Assembly (NCBI RefSeq): GCF_000237325.1
Contig: NC_017542.1
Coordinates: 2,383,501-2,447,500, forward strand
Length of the DNA: 64,000 nt
Reading direction: 5' to 3'
Origin: Paenibacillus polymyxa M1
GTDB taxonomy: Bacteria; Bacillota; Bacilli; Paenibacillales; Paenibacillaceae
Of this stretch, positions 8,404-15,211 are shown in pieces. A model generated the notes under the pieces. The model did no database searches. It was not told where the DNA came from and saw only the letters and a program-made list of their open reading frames with translations. Every line of letters begins with the position of its first letter. The stretch's first letter is position 1. The position numbers and the translations under genes were made by a program.

Positions 8404-9561
8404 ATGAGTGGATCAACCGGGACGAAGGAGCAGGTTTTGGAGCAGAAGTTGGTAGAAATTCGCCGTCATCTGCACCGTTATCCCGAGCTGTCTAACGAGG
8501 AGGTTGAAACTACCGCCTATATTCGCCGCCTGCTCGAAGAACAGAATATAACTATTCTGGATGTGCCGCTGCGTACCGGATTGGTAGCGGAAATCGGCGG
8601 ACAGCAGGACGGTCCAACTGTCGCGCTTCGTGCAGACATTGATGCACTGCCCATCCAGGAGGAGACGGGATTGCCTTATGCTTCGATATATCCTGGCAAG
8701 ATGCATGCCTGCGGGCATGATTTTCATACGGCATCCCTGTTAGGTGCAGCCGTATTGCTGAAGCAGCGGGAGCAGAAGCTGAAGGGGACGGTTCGACTGG
8801 TGTTCCAGCCAGCCGAAGAGAAAGCCAAAGGCGCTGCCCAAGTGCTGGACAGCGGTGCGTTAGCAGGGGTGCAGGCCATTTTCGGCCTGCATAACAAGCC
8901 AGACCTGCCCGTAGGCACGGTCGGCATCAAAGAAGGTCCGCTAATGGCAGCGGCAGACGGATTTTACATCGAGGTGGAGGGTCTGAGCACACATGCGGCA
9001 GTGCCGCATGCAGGGATTGACCCCATCGTGGTATCGTCACATATCATTACGGCGCTGCAATCCATTGTGAGTCGGAGCGTTAACCCGCTCGATAGCGCGG
9101 TCATCAGTGTCACGAAGCTGCACAGCGGCAATGCCTGGAACATCATTCCAGACTGCGCTCATTTGGATGGAACAATCCGCACCTTTGATGAGAATGTTCG
9201 AGCTCAGGTGGCTGAACGCTTCGAGCAGATCGTCAAGGGCGTAGCTGATGCTTTTGGTACGAAAGCGAACATCCGCTGGATCGAGGGTCCGCCACCTGTG
9301 CTGAACGACAGTAAGTTGGCTGTGATCGCGGAGCAGGCGGCCGAAGCAGTCGGCCTGGAGGTCGTTCGCCCCATACCTTCCTCGGCAAGCGAGGACTTTG
9401 GGCTTTATCAGAAGTACATCCCTGGTGTGTTTGTCTTTGTCGGCACTGCGGGAAGCCAGGAATGGCATCATCCTTCCTTTGATTTGGACGAACGCGCACT
9501 GCCGGGAACAGCGAAGCTGCTGGCTTCACTGGCTGATTTGGCATTGAAATCCATAGAGTAG
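8404..9561 (+). CDS. ytnL: M20-family amidohydrolase (YtnL/YxeP-like)
   Basis: A 385-aa M20D metallo-amidohydrolase. It contains IRRHLHRYPELSNEE, the metal-binding block MHACGHDFHTA, VFQPAEEKAKGA with the catalytic glutamate, and a dimerisation domain starting near GFYIEVEGLSTHAAVPH. The family includes N-acetyl-amino-acid and N-acetylcysteine deacetylases. In the Bacillus ytm and yxe pathways this enzyme removes the N-acetyl group to release cysteine. It is 56 bases after ytmO and is followed by a terminator, so it is the last gene of the operon. No acetyltransferase partner is in the locus. Confidence 0.88.
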   Translation: MSGSTGTKEQVLEQKLVEIRRHLHRYPELSNEEVETTAYIRRLLEEQNITILDVPLRTGLVAEIGGQQDGPTVALRADIDALPIQEETGLPYASIYPGKMHACGHDFHTASLLGAAVLLKQREQKLKGTVRLVFQPAEEKAKGAAQVLDSGALAGVQAIFGLHNKPDLPVGTVGIKEGPLMAAADGFYIEVEGLSTHAAVPHAGIDPIVVSSHIITALQSIVSRSVNPLDSAVISVTKLHSGNAWNIIPDCAHLDGTIRTFDENVRAQVAERFEQIVKGVADAFGTKANIRWIEGPPPVLNDSKLAVIAEQAAEAVGLEVVRPIPSSASEDFGLYQKYIPGVFVFVGTAGSQEWHHPSFDLDERALPGTAKLLASLADLALKSIE

Positions 9562-9582
9562 GAACCCGATCCTACTCTATGG
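9551..9582 (+). other. Stem-loop at the end of the amidohydrolase gene
   Basis: CCATAGAGTAGG (9551-9562) pairs perfectly with CCTACTCTATGG (9571-9582) around an 8-base loop, spanning the stop codon. It directly precedes the terminator hairpin and probably acts with it. Confidence 0.6.
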
Positions 9583-9586
9583 AGCT

Positions 9587-9617
9587 GATCCCCTCTCTAT
9601 TAAGAGGGGATCTTTTT
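9587..9617 (+). terminator. Rho-independent terminator of the sulfur operon
   Basis: GATCCCCTCT (9587-9596) and AGAGGGGATC (9603-9612) form a 10-bp stem with a 6-base loop followed by TTTTTG. Confidence 0.85.
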
Positions 9618-9751
9618 GTTTGACGGTATATTATTCCAATGATAATATAAAATTGTTATTTAATTCAAAATTTAGAGTGGGTGTAGGTGAGAGAACAAAC
9701 GTTGTCATTTTAAATGTGCTCGTAAAAATAACAGGTACGGAGGTTGAAAAA

Positions 9752-10687
9752 ATGCCGAAGAAAAAAGGAATGATCATGGCTTCTTTTTCATTGGTAATGG
9801 CTGCTTCTTTACTGGTTGGCGGGGCTAATGTCGGTTTAGCAGCCTCAGATTTGGAAAGTACTTCGAATACAGAAACAATGAGTAATAGCTTGGCTGCCGC
9901 TGAACTACCTGCTAAATTTAAGCCTTCGGTAGAATGGGTTTGGAAGAATAGGATGGTCAAAGAAGGCTCAACCAACCGTAAAAACTTGATTTTTGATCAA
10001 ATTTATGCAGGCAAAGGAACACTCAATTATGTAGTTCGCTGGCAATCCTCTAAAAATATCACTCTTCAGCAGCGTAAAGATATGGCTTCCATGCTAAGTC
10101 GCCAAATAAATAACTGGAATAAGCAGTTAAAAGGATATGATGGCTGGCCGTATGATCATATTACTGTAAAAATAGTTGGTTGGGCCGTTGCAAATCCGTC
10201 GCAGATTCTTAATAAACAATCTAATGAAATCGTTTACACAGATACGATTACCGATGACTTAAGTAAAACAGACCCCAATATTCCTGCTAAACTTCCGGTT
10301 GCTCCTAATGCACTATCGAGATTTGAACATTTTATGGACCCTAACTATACTTATCCGGGTGGACTGGACAAGCGGTTTGATATGTACTTATGGGGAACGT
10401 CTAATTTTCAGGGTGGAGCCGGTGGTGACTGGGGACAACGTATGCCTGATGATTATATCCTGAACACCTTGAATTGGGATGAAGTTCAGATTACTGAGCA
10501 TGAGATGGGGCATGGATTCGGCTTGCCTGATTTCTATGAAGAGCACGAGCGTCCACCTGGCGGGTTCCCTGTGCCTACGATTATGTGGGCCGGAAATTCT
10601 CCTAAGATAACAGAGTGGGATACCTGGATGTTGCGTTATACCTGGAGCCAGATCAAGAAGGACACCTCTCGTTTTCCTACCCGATAA
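9752..10687 (+). CDS. Secreted zinc metalloprotease, metzincin-like (HExxHxxGxxD)
   Basis: A 311-aa exported protein. MPKKKGMIMASF... followed by a hydrophobic core and GLAAS is a Sec signal peptide. The C-terminal half carries HEMGHGFGLPD (H250, E251, H254, G257, D260), a metzincin zinc site whose third ligand is Asp, as in snapalysin-type (M7) enzymes. A later IMW (M278) could be the Met-turn. The N-terminal half (residues about 50-200, Trp-rich) is not a family I recognise. The start at 9752 is chosen because GGAGG precedes it and the signal peptide starts there; a longer upstream frame has no support. It is monocistronic, between two terminators. Zinc binding is well supported; the substrate is unknown. 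Confidence 0.75.
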   Translation: MPKKKGMIMASFSLVMAASLLVGGANVGLAASDLESTSNTETMSNSLAAAELPAKFKPSVEWVWKNRMVKEGSTNRKNLIFDQIYAGKGTLNYVVRWQSSKNITLQQRKDMASMLSRQINNWNKQLKGYDGWPYDHITVKIVGWAVANPSQILNKQSNEIVYTDTITDDLSKTDPNIPAKLPVAPNALSRFEHFMDPNYTYPGGLDKRFDMYLWGTSNFQGGAGGDWGQRMPDDYILNTLNWDEVQITEHEMGHGFGLPDFYEEHERPPGGFPVPTIMWAGNSPKITEWDTWMLRYTWSQIKKDTSRFPTR

Positions 10688-10717
10688 AAGATACGTAGAA
10701 TAGAAATATAGGTATTC

Positions 10718-10760
10718 AAAGGTTGTCTCCTGCGATTCTTGGTGGGTGATAACCTTTTTT
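10718..10760 (+). terminator. Terminator of the metalloprotease gene
   Basis: AAAGGTTGTC (10718-10727) pairs with GATAACCTTT (10748-10757), with one G-T pair, followed by a T-run. It abuts the left end of the ISL3 element at 10762. Confidence 0.65.
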
Positions 10761-10761
10761 A

Positions 10762-10784
10762 GGATATTCGGATTTTATGGTGGA
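10762..10784 (+). repeat. Left terminal inverted repeat of the ISL3 element
   Basis: 23 bases matching the complement of 13786-13808 at 22 of 23 positions. It begins immediately after the protease terminator and ends 8 bases before the transposase stop codon. Confidence 0.85.
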
Positions 10785-10791
10785 GAAGGGC

Positions 10792-12126
10792 TTATAGCTG
10801 ATCCTTCTCCAATTTCTCGATCAAGGTGGAAAAATCGATTCCCAGCAAGATTATTTCTTCTGGCTCACGAACAACTCCAACAGGTGGCATATTAAGCATC
10901 GGGAAGTTTTCCTCCTGTAGATCGTAGCTATCAAACCGCCTCTGGTACTTAGGCTTACGTTGCTTTTTAAGTCCCTCTGTAAAGAGTATCTTGGCTCGTA
11001 GGGCTTCAAAAGAGTATCCCCTGCCTAAACGATTAATGACTCGAACAAGGCTGTTTAGAGATTCCGTATAAGCGTTTGTAATGCGATGGTCGAAGTAGGC
11101 GAATATTTCCTGTTCCCAGTTCTTCATAGCCTTTGTAAGTGGTTCAAAAGCGGATTGCAGTTCAGTTGGTATTTTAACTTTCCATTCGTGGTATTTAAGG
11201 AATGCCGTCTGTCTGCTATCACATTCCCAAATATCGAAATATGATTCCTTTAAGTCATAAGCAGTGCCGAGAGAAGGATGATTTTTTGTCCAAAGGTCAA
11301 GCGTAATCTTATCCATCTCTGTAAGCTCTATACGGCGTTTTAGGAGGATAAAACGGTCGTGCATCAGCCCGCGGCGCTCTCTTGGCGATAATCCGTCTCG
11401 GAGCTGCTTACGAATGGTTTCTAACGCTTGGTTTGCCATACGGACAACGTGAAACTTATCGACGATGATAAGAGCTTTTGGCAATATAGCCCTCACGGCG
11501 TCCTTATATGGCTGCCACATATCCATTGTGACGTATCGTATTTGTCCTCGATTTGGAAGGCGTGAGAGGTAGCCTACAACGGTTTCCTTGTTACGATTGG
11601 GCAAAACGTCTAACAAAGTATGTTCCTCAATGTTGGTTAAAACGCATCTTGGCTTAATAATGTGTATTTCGTCAATCCCAAGCCAATTAGGAGTTTCAAA
11701 TCGAAGCGTTTCTTTAAGACGATTAATGTAATCACGAAAGATGTTACGTATCGTTTTTTCATGCAATCCAACATCCTCGGATATGCTGACAAATGTGCGT
11801 TTAAGGCTTTGCTTCTCTATATAAGACAATAATCGTTTGGTGCAGTTTCGCTTTTCGTCTATGGTGTGGTTTAAGTGTTCCCAAAAGGTTCGATTGCAGT
11901 CTCTACAGCGATACCTCTGACGCTTGATAAGAAGGCCTACACGCTTGCCGTGAATAGGCAAGTCCATGCAGATCTGTTCCCTGCTATCGTGTTTGTAGAG
12001 GTTGGCTATGCACCCACAATGAGGGCAAGCCAAAGGTGGAGAGTTCGTCACCACTTGTATTAGAAAATCAAATTCATTCTCACTAATACTTAGGATGTTG
12101 AATTTTGAAAGATTTAGAATATCCAT
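10792..12126 (-). CDS. ISL3-family transposase
   Basis: A 444-aa transposase starting MDILNLSKFNIL. N-terminal zinc-binding cysteines (ACPHCGC ... YRCRDC) and a helix-turn-helix are followed by the DDE core: WLGIDEIHI (first D), RYVTMDMWQPY (second D) and NAYTESLNSLVR (catalytic E), the ISL3 signature layout. Length is normal for the family. An in-frame TTG ten codons upstream (12156) overlaps the MFS stop but leaves only three bases after AAGGAA, so the ATG at 12126 is preferred. It appears intact, so the element may be mobile. It is co-directional with and probably co-transcribed from the passenger genes. Confidence 0.9.
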   Translation of the reverse strand: MDILNLSKFNILSISENEFDFLIQVVTNSPPLACPHCGCIANLYKHDSREQICMDLPIHGKRVGLLIKRQRYRCRDCNRTFWEHLNHTIDEKRNCTKRLLSYIEKQSLKRTFVSISEDVGLHEKTIRNIFRDYINRLKETLRFETPNWLGIDEIHIIKPRCVLTNIEEHTLLDVLPNRNKETVVGYLSRLPNRGQIRYVTMDMWQPYKDAVRAILPKALIIVDKFHVVRMANQALETIRKQLRDGLSPRERRGLMHDRFILLKRRIELTEMDKITLDLWTKNHPSLGTAYDLKESYFDIWECDSRQTAFLKYHEWKVKIPTELQSAFEPLTKAMKNWEQEIFAYFDHRITNAYTESLNSLVRVINRLGRGYSFEALRAKILFTEGLKKQRKPKYQRRFDSYDLQEENFPMLNMPPVGVVREPEEIILLGIDFSTLIEKLEKDQL

Positions 12127-12145
12127 ATGAATTTCTTCTATGCAT

Positions 12146-13327
12146 TTATGATGCAAGTTCCTTTTTTGTTTTTGCGTGACTGGTCAAAATACCGCTGAAT
12201 ATAAAGGATAACAACGAACCGGCAAAGCATATTGCCGCAAACATGCCTACGGCGGAAAAACCGTTAAAAGTCGCGTAAATCAGGCCTGCGATCCAAGAAC
12301 CGAGCGTTGTCGCAGCGTACATGATTGAATTGGCCAAGCTGGAGATCGTGCCGCGGATGGTCGGATTTAATGAATTCAGCATTCCCAATATTAGGGGAAA
12401 AGCGATCCCCATGTTAACGAATATGAAAAAGTAAACACTTTCGAAAGCCGCAACCGACGGCAAGAGAGGCAAAAAAATAAAACATATGATAGAGACAAGA
12501 AAGCCTACAACCAGCGTATTGAAACGGTTTAACGTTTTGATCACATAGGCACCGCCGAAGCTCCCGACTATATTCCCAAGACCAAGAAAAAACATTACGT
12601 ATCCCGCTTGATCAATTGAAAGGTGAAAGCGATCCGTCACCCATTTTCCAATGAAAGAAAAGGCAGCAAAGAATCCACATTGAAATAAGAAATGAGCGAG
12701 GAAAGCCTTTCTCGCCATTCGGCTATTCAATAGTGGGATGTATCTACTGAAAACCGGAGTCTTGGTTTTTTGGCCTTGATTTGGTTTCATTTTGGGCAAA
12801 GCATAGAAGATGAATACTGCTACCAATAATGCACATGCACCGATTGTAAAAAAAGGATAATACCAATGGGTTGAGGCAAGCAGACTTCCAATAGGGATGC
12901 CGAACGCTTGGGAAGCAGCCAAGCCTGCCATGACGATTCCTGATACTTTGGCGATTTTTGACGTTGGAAACAGAGCAGGGATCGAGGCCCAGACTTGAGG
13001 CGCCGTAAATGCTGCGCTGACTCCGGCTAAAAAACGGAAGAAGAACATTGACCAAAAACCTGTGGCAAAGCCGCATAACATGGTTGAAACCGAGAAGCAT
13101 ACCATGCCGGCAAGCATTACTTTTTTGCGGTCCCATCCATCGGAAAGCGGTCCAGCAATCAGTGCAAAAATGGCATAACCTAAAGCATAAGACCCCACCA
13201 TCCAACCGGAATATTCAGTCGGGATATGAAACAAGCTCTGAAGAGTGGGGATGAGCGGAGAAATCAAAAACGTATCCGTACCGATAACAAACATGATGAG
13301 GAAAAATAAAGCAGTTAATTTGATCAT
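12146..13327 (-). CDS. MFS drug-efflux-type transporter (DHA1), IS passenger
   Basis: A 393-aa major facilitator with 12 predicted helices. The loop 2-3 motif GPLSDGWDRKKVMLAG is the classical G-x-L-(a)-D-x-x-GRRR/K signature, and the second helix pair has the antiporter pattern typical of DHA1 drug/metabolite exporters (Bcr/YdhP/AraJ-like). ATG at 13327 with AAAGGG 8 bases upstream is preferred over GTG at 13336. It lies between the ISL3 inverted repeats, downstream of an ArsR regulator with which it probably forms an operon. Substrate unknown: drug, arylalkyl compound or small metabolite are all possible. Confidence 0.85.
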   Translation of the reverse strand: MIKLTALFFLIMFVIGTDTFLISPLIPTLQSLFHIPTEYSGWMVGSYALGYAIFALIAGPLSDGWDRKKVMLAGMVCFSVSTMLCGFATGFWSMFFFRFLAGVSAAFTAPQVWASIPALFPTSKIAKVSGIVMAGLAASQAFGIPIGSLLASTHWYYPFFTIGACALLVAVFIFYALPKMKPNQGQKTKTPVFSRYIPLLNSRMARKAFLAHFLFQCGFFAAFSFIGKWVTDRFHLSIDQAGYVMFFLGLGNIVGSFGGAYVIKTLNRFNTLVVGFLVSIICFIFLPLLPSVAAFESVYFFIFVNMGIAFPLILGMLNSLNPTIRGTISSLANSIMYAATTLGSWIAGLIYATFNGFSAVGMFAAICFAGSLLSFIFSGILTSHAKTKKELAS

Positions 13328-13345
13328 TCTAATCACCCTTTTTAG

Positions 13346-13377
13346 TTAGTTCTATAGTTCAAAGATTATCGAACTAA
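13346..13377 (-). promoter_or_regulatory. Inverted repeat between ArsR and MFS genes, possible operator
   Basis: TTAGTTC (13346-13352) and GAACTAA (13371-13377) form 7-bp arms 18 bases apart in the 74-base gap upstream of the exporter; a further AGTTC lies between them. An ArsR-type dimer could bind here. No good -35/-10 is visible, so its role is uncertain. Confidence 0.35.
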
Positions 13378-13401
13378 TGAATAAAAAAAAAGAATTTCTT
13401 T

Positions 13402-13692
13402 CTACAACGTATCCAGAAATCCAGGTAAGTAAGTTTGAAATGTCTCCAAATCGATGCTCATATACTTCGTTTGAGCTTCTTTTCGTACCTTGATCAATTT
13501 CGCCTCCTTTAAAGCACGCAAGTGATACGAAGTATTCGATTTCGTAGTATCGCGAATATGTCCTACTTCTCCACAATTCATTTCCTTCTTGCTGGCGTAT
13601 AGAGCTCGTATGATGTCCAATCTTGTTTCATCGGCTAACGCCTTAAATATTTTGACTCTGAGCTCGTCATTTATTACTTTTTGAGTAGTCAT
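13402..13692 (-). CDS. ArsR-family winged-helix repressor, IS passenger
   Basis: A 96-aa ArsR/SmtB-fold regulator: VKIFKALADETRLDIIRALYASKKEMNCGEV is the first half of the winged helix, and TTKSNTSYHLRALKEAKLIKVRKEAQTKYMSI is the recognition helix and wing. The single cysteine (C40 in NCGE) makes a classical ELCVCDL-type metal site unlikely, so it may sense an organic compound. It is upstream of and co-directional with the MFS exporter, suggesting it represses the pair. No ribosome binding site precedes the ATG; the promoter -10 lies 7 bases upstream, so translation may be leaderless. Confidence 0.88.
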   Translation of the reverse strand: MTTQKVINDELRVKIFKALADETRLDIIRALYASKKEMNCGEVGHIRDTTKSNTSYHLRALKEAKLIKVRKEAQTKYMSIDLETFQTYLPGFLDTL

Positions 13693-13698
13693 AAAACC

Positions 13699-13726
13699 AT
13701 TGTACTAAGATATCGCTACAAATCAA
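13699..13726 (-). promoter_or_regulatory. Promoter of the ArsR gene, probably leaderless transcript
   Basis: On the minus strand TTGATT (13721-13726), a 16-base spacer and TACAAT (13699-13704). A normal start 7 bases after the -10 falls on or beside the ATG at 13692. Confidence 0.55.
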
Positions 13727-13741
13727 GTCTTTAGAAAAATA

Positions 13742-13757
13742 CCACCATATTCTCCGA
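13742..13757 (+). repeat. Degenerate subterminal copy of the ISL3 repeat core
   Basis: CCACCATA-TTC-TCCGA here parallels CCACCATA-AAA-TCCGA in the right terminal repeat (13787-13802), in the same orientation and 45 bases away: 13 of 16 positions match. It may be an extra transposase-binding site or a relic of an older end. Confidence 0.45.
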
Positions 13758-13785
13758 TTTTTAAGGCAAATGTTTTGATTTTGTT

Positions 13786-13808
13786 TCCACCATAAAATCC
13801 GAATACCC
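13786..13808 (-). repeat. Right terminal inverted repeat of the ISL3 element
   Basis: Inverted counterpart of 10762-10784 with one mismatch. It marks the right boundary of the element, 163 bases before the next host gene. Confidence 0.85.
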
Positions 13809-13971
13809 TTTGTTTGTTTTATAGATAAACAGTTTGACTCTAACGGATCTGGCTTTGGCCTTGCATCAGTAATGTGCTAAATTCTCGTATGAATGAATCA
13901 CTAAGAATGAACGGATGTACGATAGTATGTATAATGGACATCAGATATGAAAGAAAAGAGGACAGAAAGCG

Positions 13972-14907
13972 ATGAGTCACAACGTGAATGCTCCTTACGA
14001 TGTACATGTAGCATACGGACCGGTGTTTGAACTGCTCAGCAGCTTACACACTTTTATTTGCCGCAAGGCTTACAAAAAAACTGATTTATCATCCGGGTGG
14101 GCGGAACAAGTGCGTGGAACGCTGTCTCCAAGTCTGTCCGCGTTACTGGAGTCCATGGAAATCAATACAGATTGGAAGGTTATTTATGGATTTGTCTGTA
14201 TGCTTTCTGATCAGGGGGGCATTGAAGAGGTCGTAGACCGCTTGGAAAGCCAGACTTTACCGGAATTAAAACAACAGGCATCAGCCTATGGGATTCCGCT
14301 GTCTGACGACATGGAGAACCTCCGTAAACTTGCTTTACAACTGCTATCCGGCTGGAACGAGGAGTATTTTAGTCACATGGATACAAGGATTCTCAGCGAC
14401 CTGAAACTGGAAGCTGAACGCAGAAAGCGGGAGAAGAACGTATATAGCTCTATGGAGTGGGTGGATCGTATAACTAATGGATTCCGATTCGAGCCTTCCG
14501 CAGGACTAACGCAGGTGTTGCTGGTACCGCAATATCATTTTCAGCCGATGAATATTATTTATCAATTTGGCTCACTTTTGTTATGTCATTATTCAGCAGG
14601 AGTATATGTCCAGGAAGATGATTTTTTATCACCACAAGAATATCGTATGATTCGAAGTTTGGGGGAGAAGAGCAGGCTCAAGATTTTAAAATATTTGTAC
14701 CAGAGCCAATCTCCGCGAACCTTTATTGAGATTGTACGTCATCTCCAGCTATCCAAGGGAATCACACACGATCATATATTTAAGCTCCGTGCCGCTGGCT
14801 TCATTCATGCACATTTTGATGGCGAAACATTGCTCGGCTACAGTGCACGGCTTGCAGCTGTGGATGAGATGCAAGGGAGTATCCTTGGCTACATGGAGCG
14901 AATATAG
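13972..14907 (+). CDS. ArsR-type transcriptional regulator with large N-terminal domain
   Basis: A 311-aa protein whose C-terminal third is a winged helix (EYRMIRSLGEKSRLKILKYLYQS ... TFIEIVRHLQLSKGITHDHIFKLRAAGFIHAH), as in ArsR regulators. The N-terminal 220 residues are a mostly helical domain found in several Firmicute regulators of this build, presumably ligand-binding, with no metal motif seen. AAAGAGGACAG precedes the ATG. The gene stands alone between the ISL3 element and the oligopeptide transporter and is followed by a terminator. Whether it controls the downstream transporter cannot be told from sequence. Confidence 0.75.
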   Translation: MSHNVNAPYDVHVAYGPVFELLSSLHTFICRKAYKKTDLSSGWAEQVRGTLSPSLSALLESMEINTDWKVIYGFVCMLSDQGGIEEVVDRLESQTLPELKQQASAYGIPLSDDMENLRKLALQLLSGWNEEYFSHMDTRILSDLKLEAERRKREKNVYSSMEWVDRITNGFRFEPSAGLTQVLLVPQYHFQPMNIIYQFGSLLLCHYSAGVYVQEDDFLSPQEYRMIRSLGEKSRLKILKYLYQSQSPRTFIEIVRHLQLSKGITHDHIFKLRAAGFIHAHFDGETLLGYSARLAAVDEMQGSILGYMERI

Positions 14908-15013
14908 AATTATTTGTTTGCCAAGATCATCGGGAAGTTTGATCGTTTTTGATTATGCAGACGATTCATTATATCCATGCTGTAAAAAATATATAGTAAT
15001 CAGTAAGAGACTG

Positions 15014-15050
15014 CCTCTCAATCTACTATTAGGGATTGAGAGGTTTTATT
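15014..15050 (+). terminator. Terminator after the ArsR-type regulator
   Basis: CCTCTCAATC (15014-15023) and GATTGAGAGG (15034-15043) make a 10-bp stem followed by TTTTATTTAT. The 304-base gap 14908-15211 holds this, the promoter at 15120-15148 and no coding sequence. Confidence 0.75.
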
Positions 15051-15119
15051 TATATTTGTACATGAATTCGGATCGATGTTTATGAGCAGATTTTTTATAT
15101 AAAAAAATGCAGTTCTCCC

Positions 15120-15148
15120 TTTACAGAACCCCAATAAATTCCTATAAT
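15120..15148 (+). promoter_or_regulatory. Strong SigA promoter of the oligopeptide transporter operon
   Basis: TTTACA (15120-15125), 17-base spacer, perfect TATAAT (15143-15148). Transcription would start near 15155, about 57 bases before the ATG. Confidence 0.75.
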
Positions 15149-15211
15149 GAGGTTTATCTTCTTAATCACAACTTGTTCTATCGGAATTTAATAATTTAAC
15201 TCGGGGGGATT

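Larger units (their letters stand above)
10762..13808. mobile_element. ISL3-family element carrying an ArsR-MFS passenger pair
   Basis: A 23-base sequence at 10762-10784 (starting GGATATTCGG, ending ATGGTGGA) recurs in inverted orientation at 13786-13808 with one mismatch, at position 3. These terminal repeats enclose 3047 bp holding three co-directional minus-strand genes: ArsR regulator, MFS exporter and ISL3-type transposase. Simple ISL3 elements are about 1.3-1.5 kb with the transposase alone, so the extra 1.6 kb is cargo. The flanks (left CTTTTTTA, right TTTGTTTG) do not give a clear 8-bp target duplication. A degenerate third copy of the repeat core is at 13742-13757. The left end has landed directly against the protease terminator. 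Confidence 0.85.

Noticed and set aside
10762..13808. Composite transposon bounded by two IS copies
   Set aside because: Only one transposase gene is present and the inverted repeats are single terminal ends, so the cargo lies inside one element.
10754..13816. 8-bp target-site duplication flanking the ISL3 element
   Set aside because: Left CTTTTTTA and right TTTGTTTG are both T-rich but do not match well enough to call a duplication.
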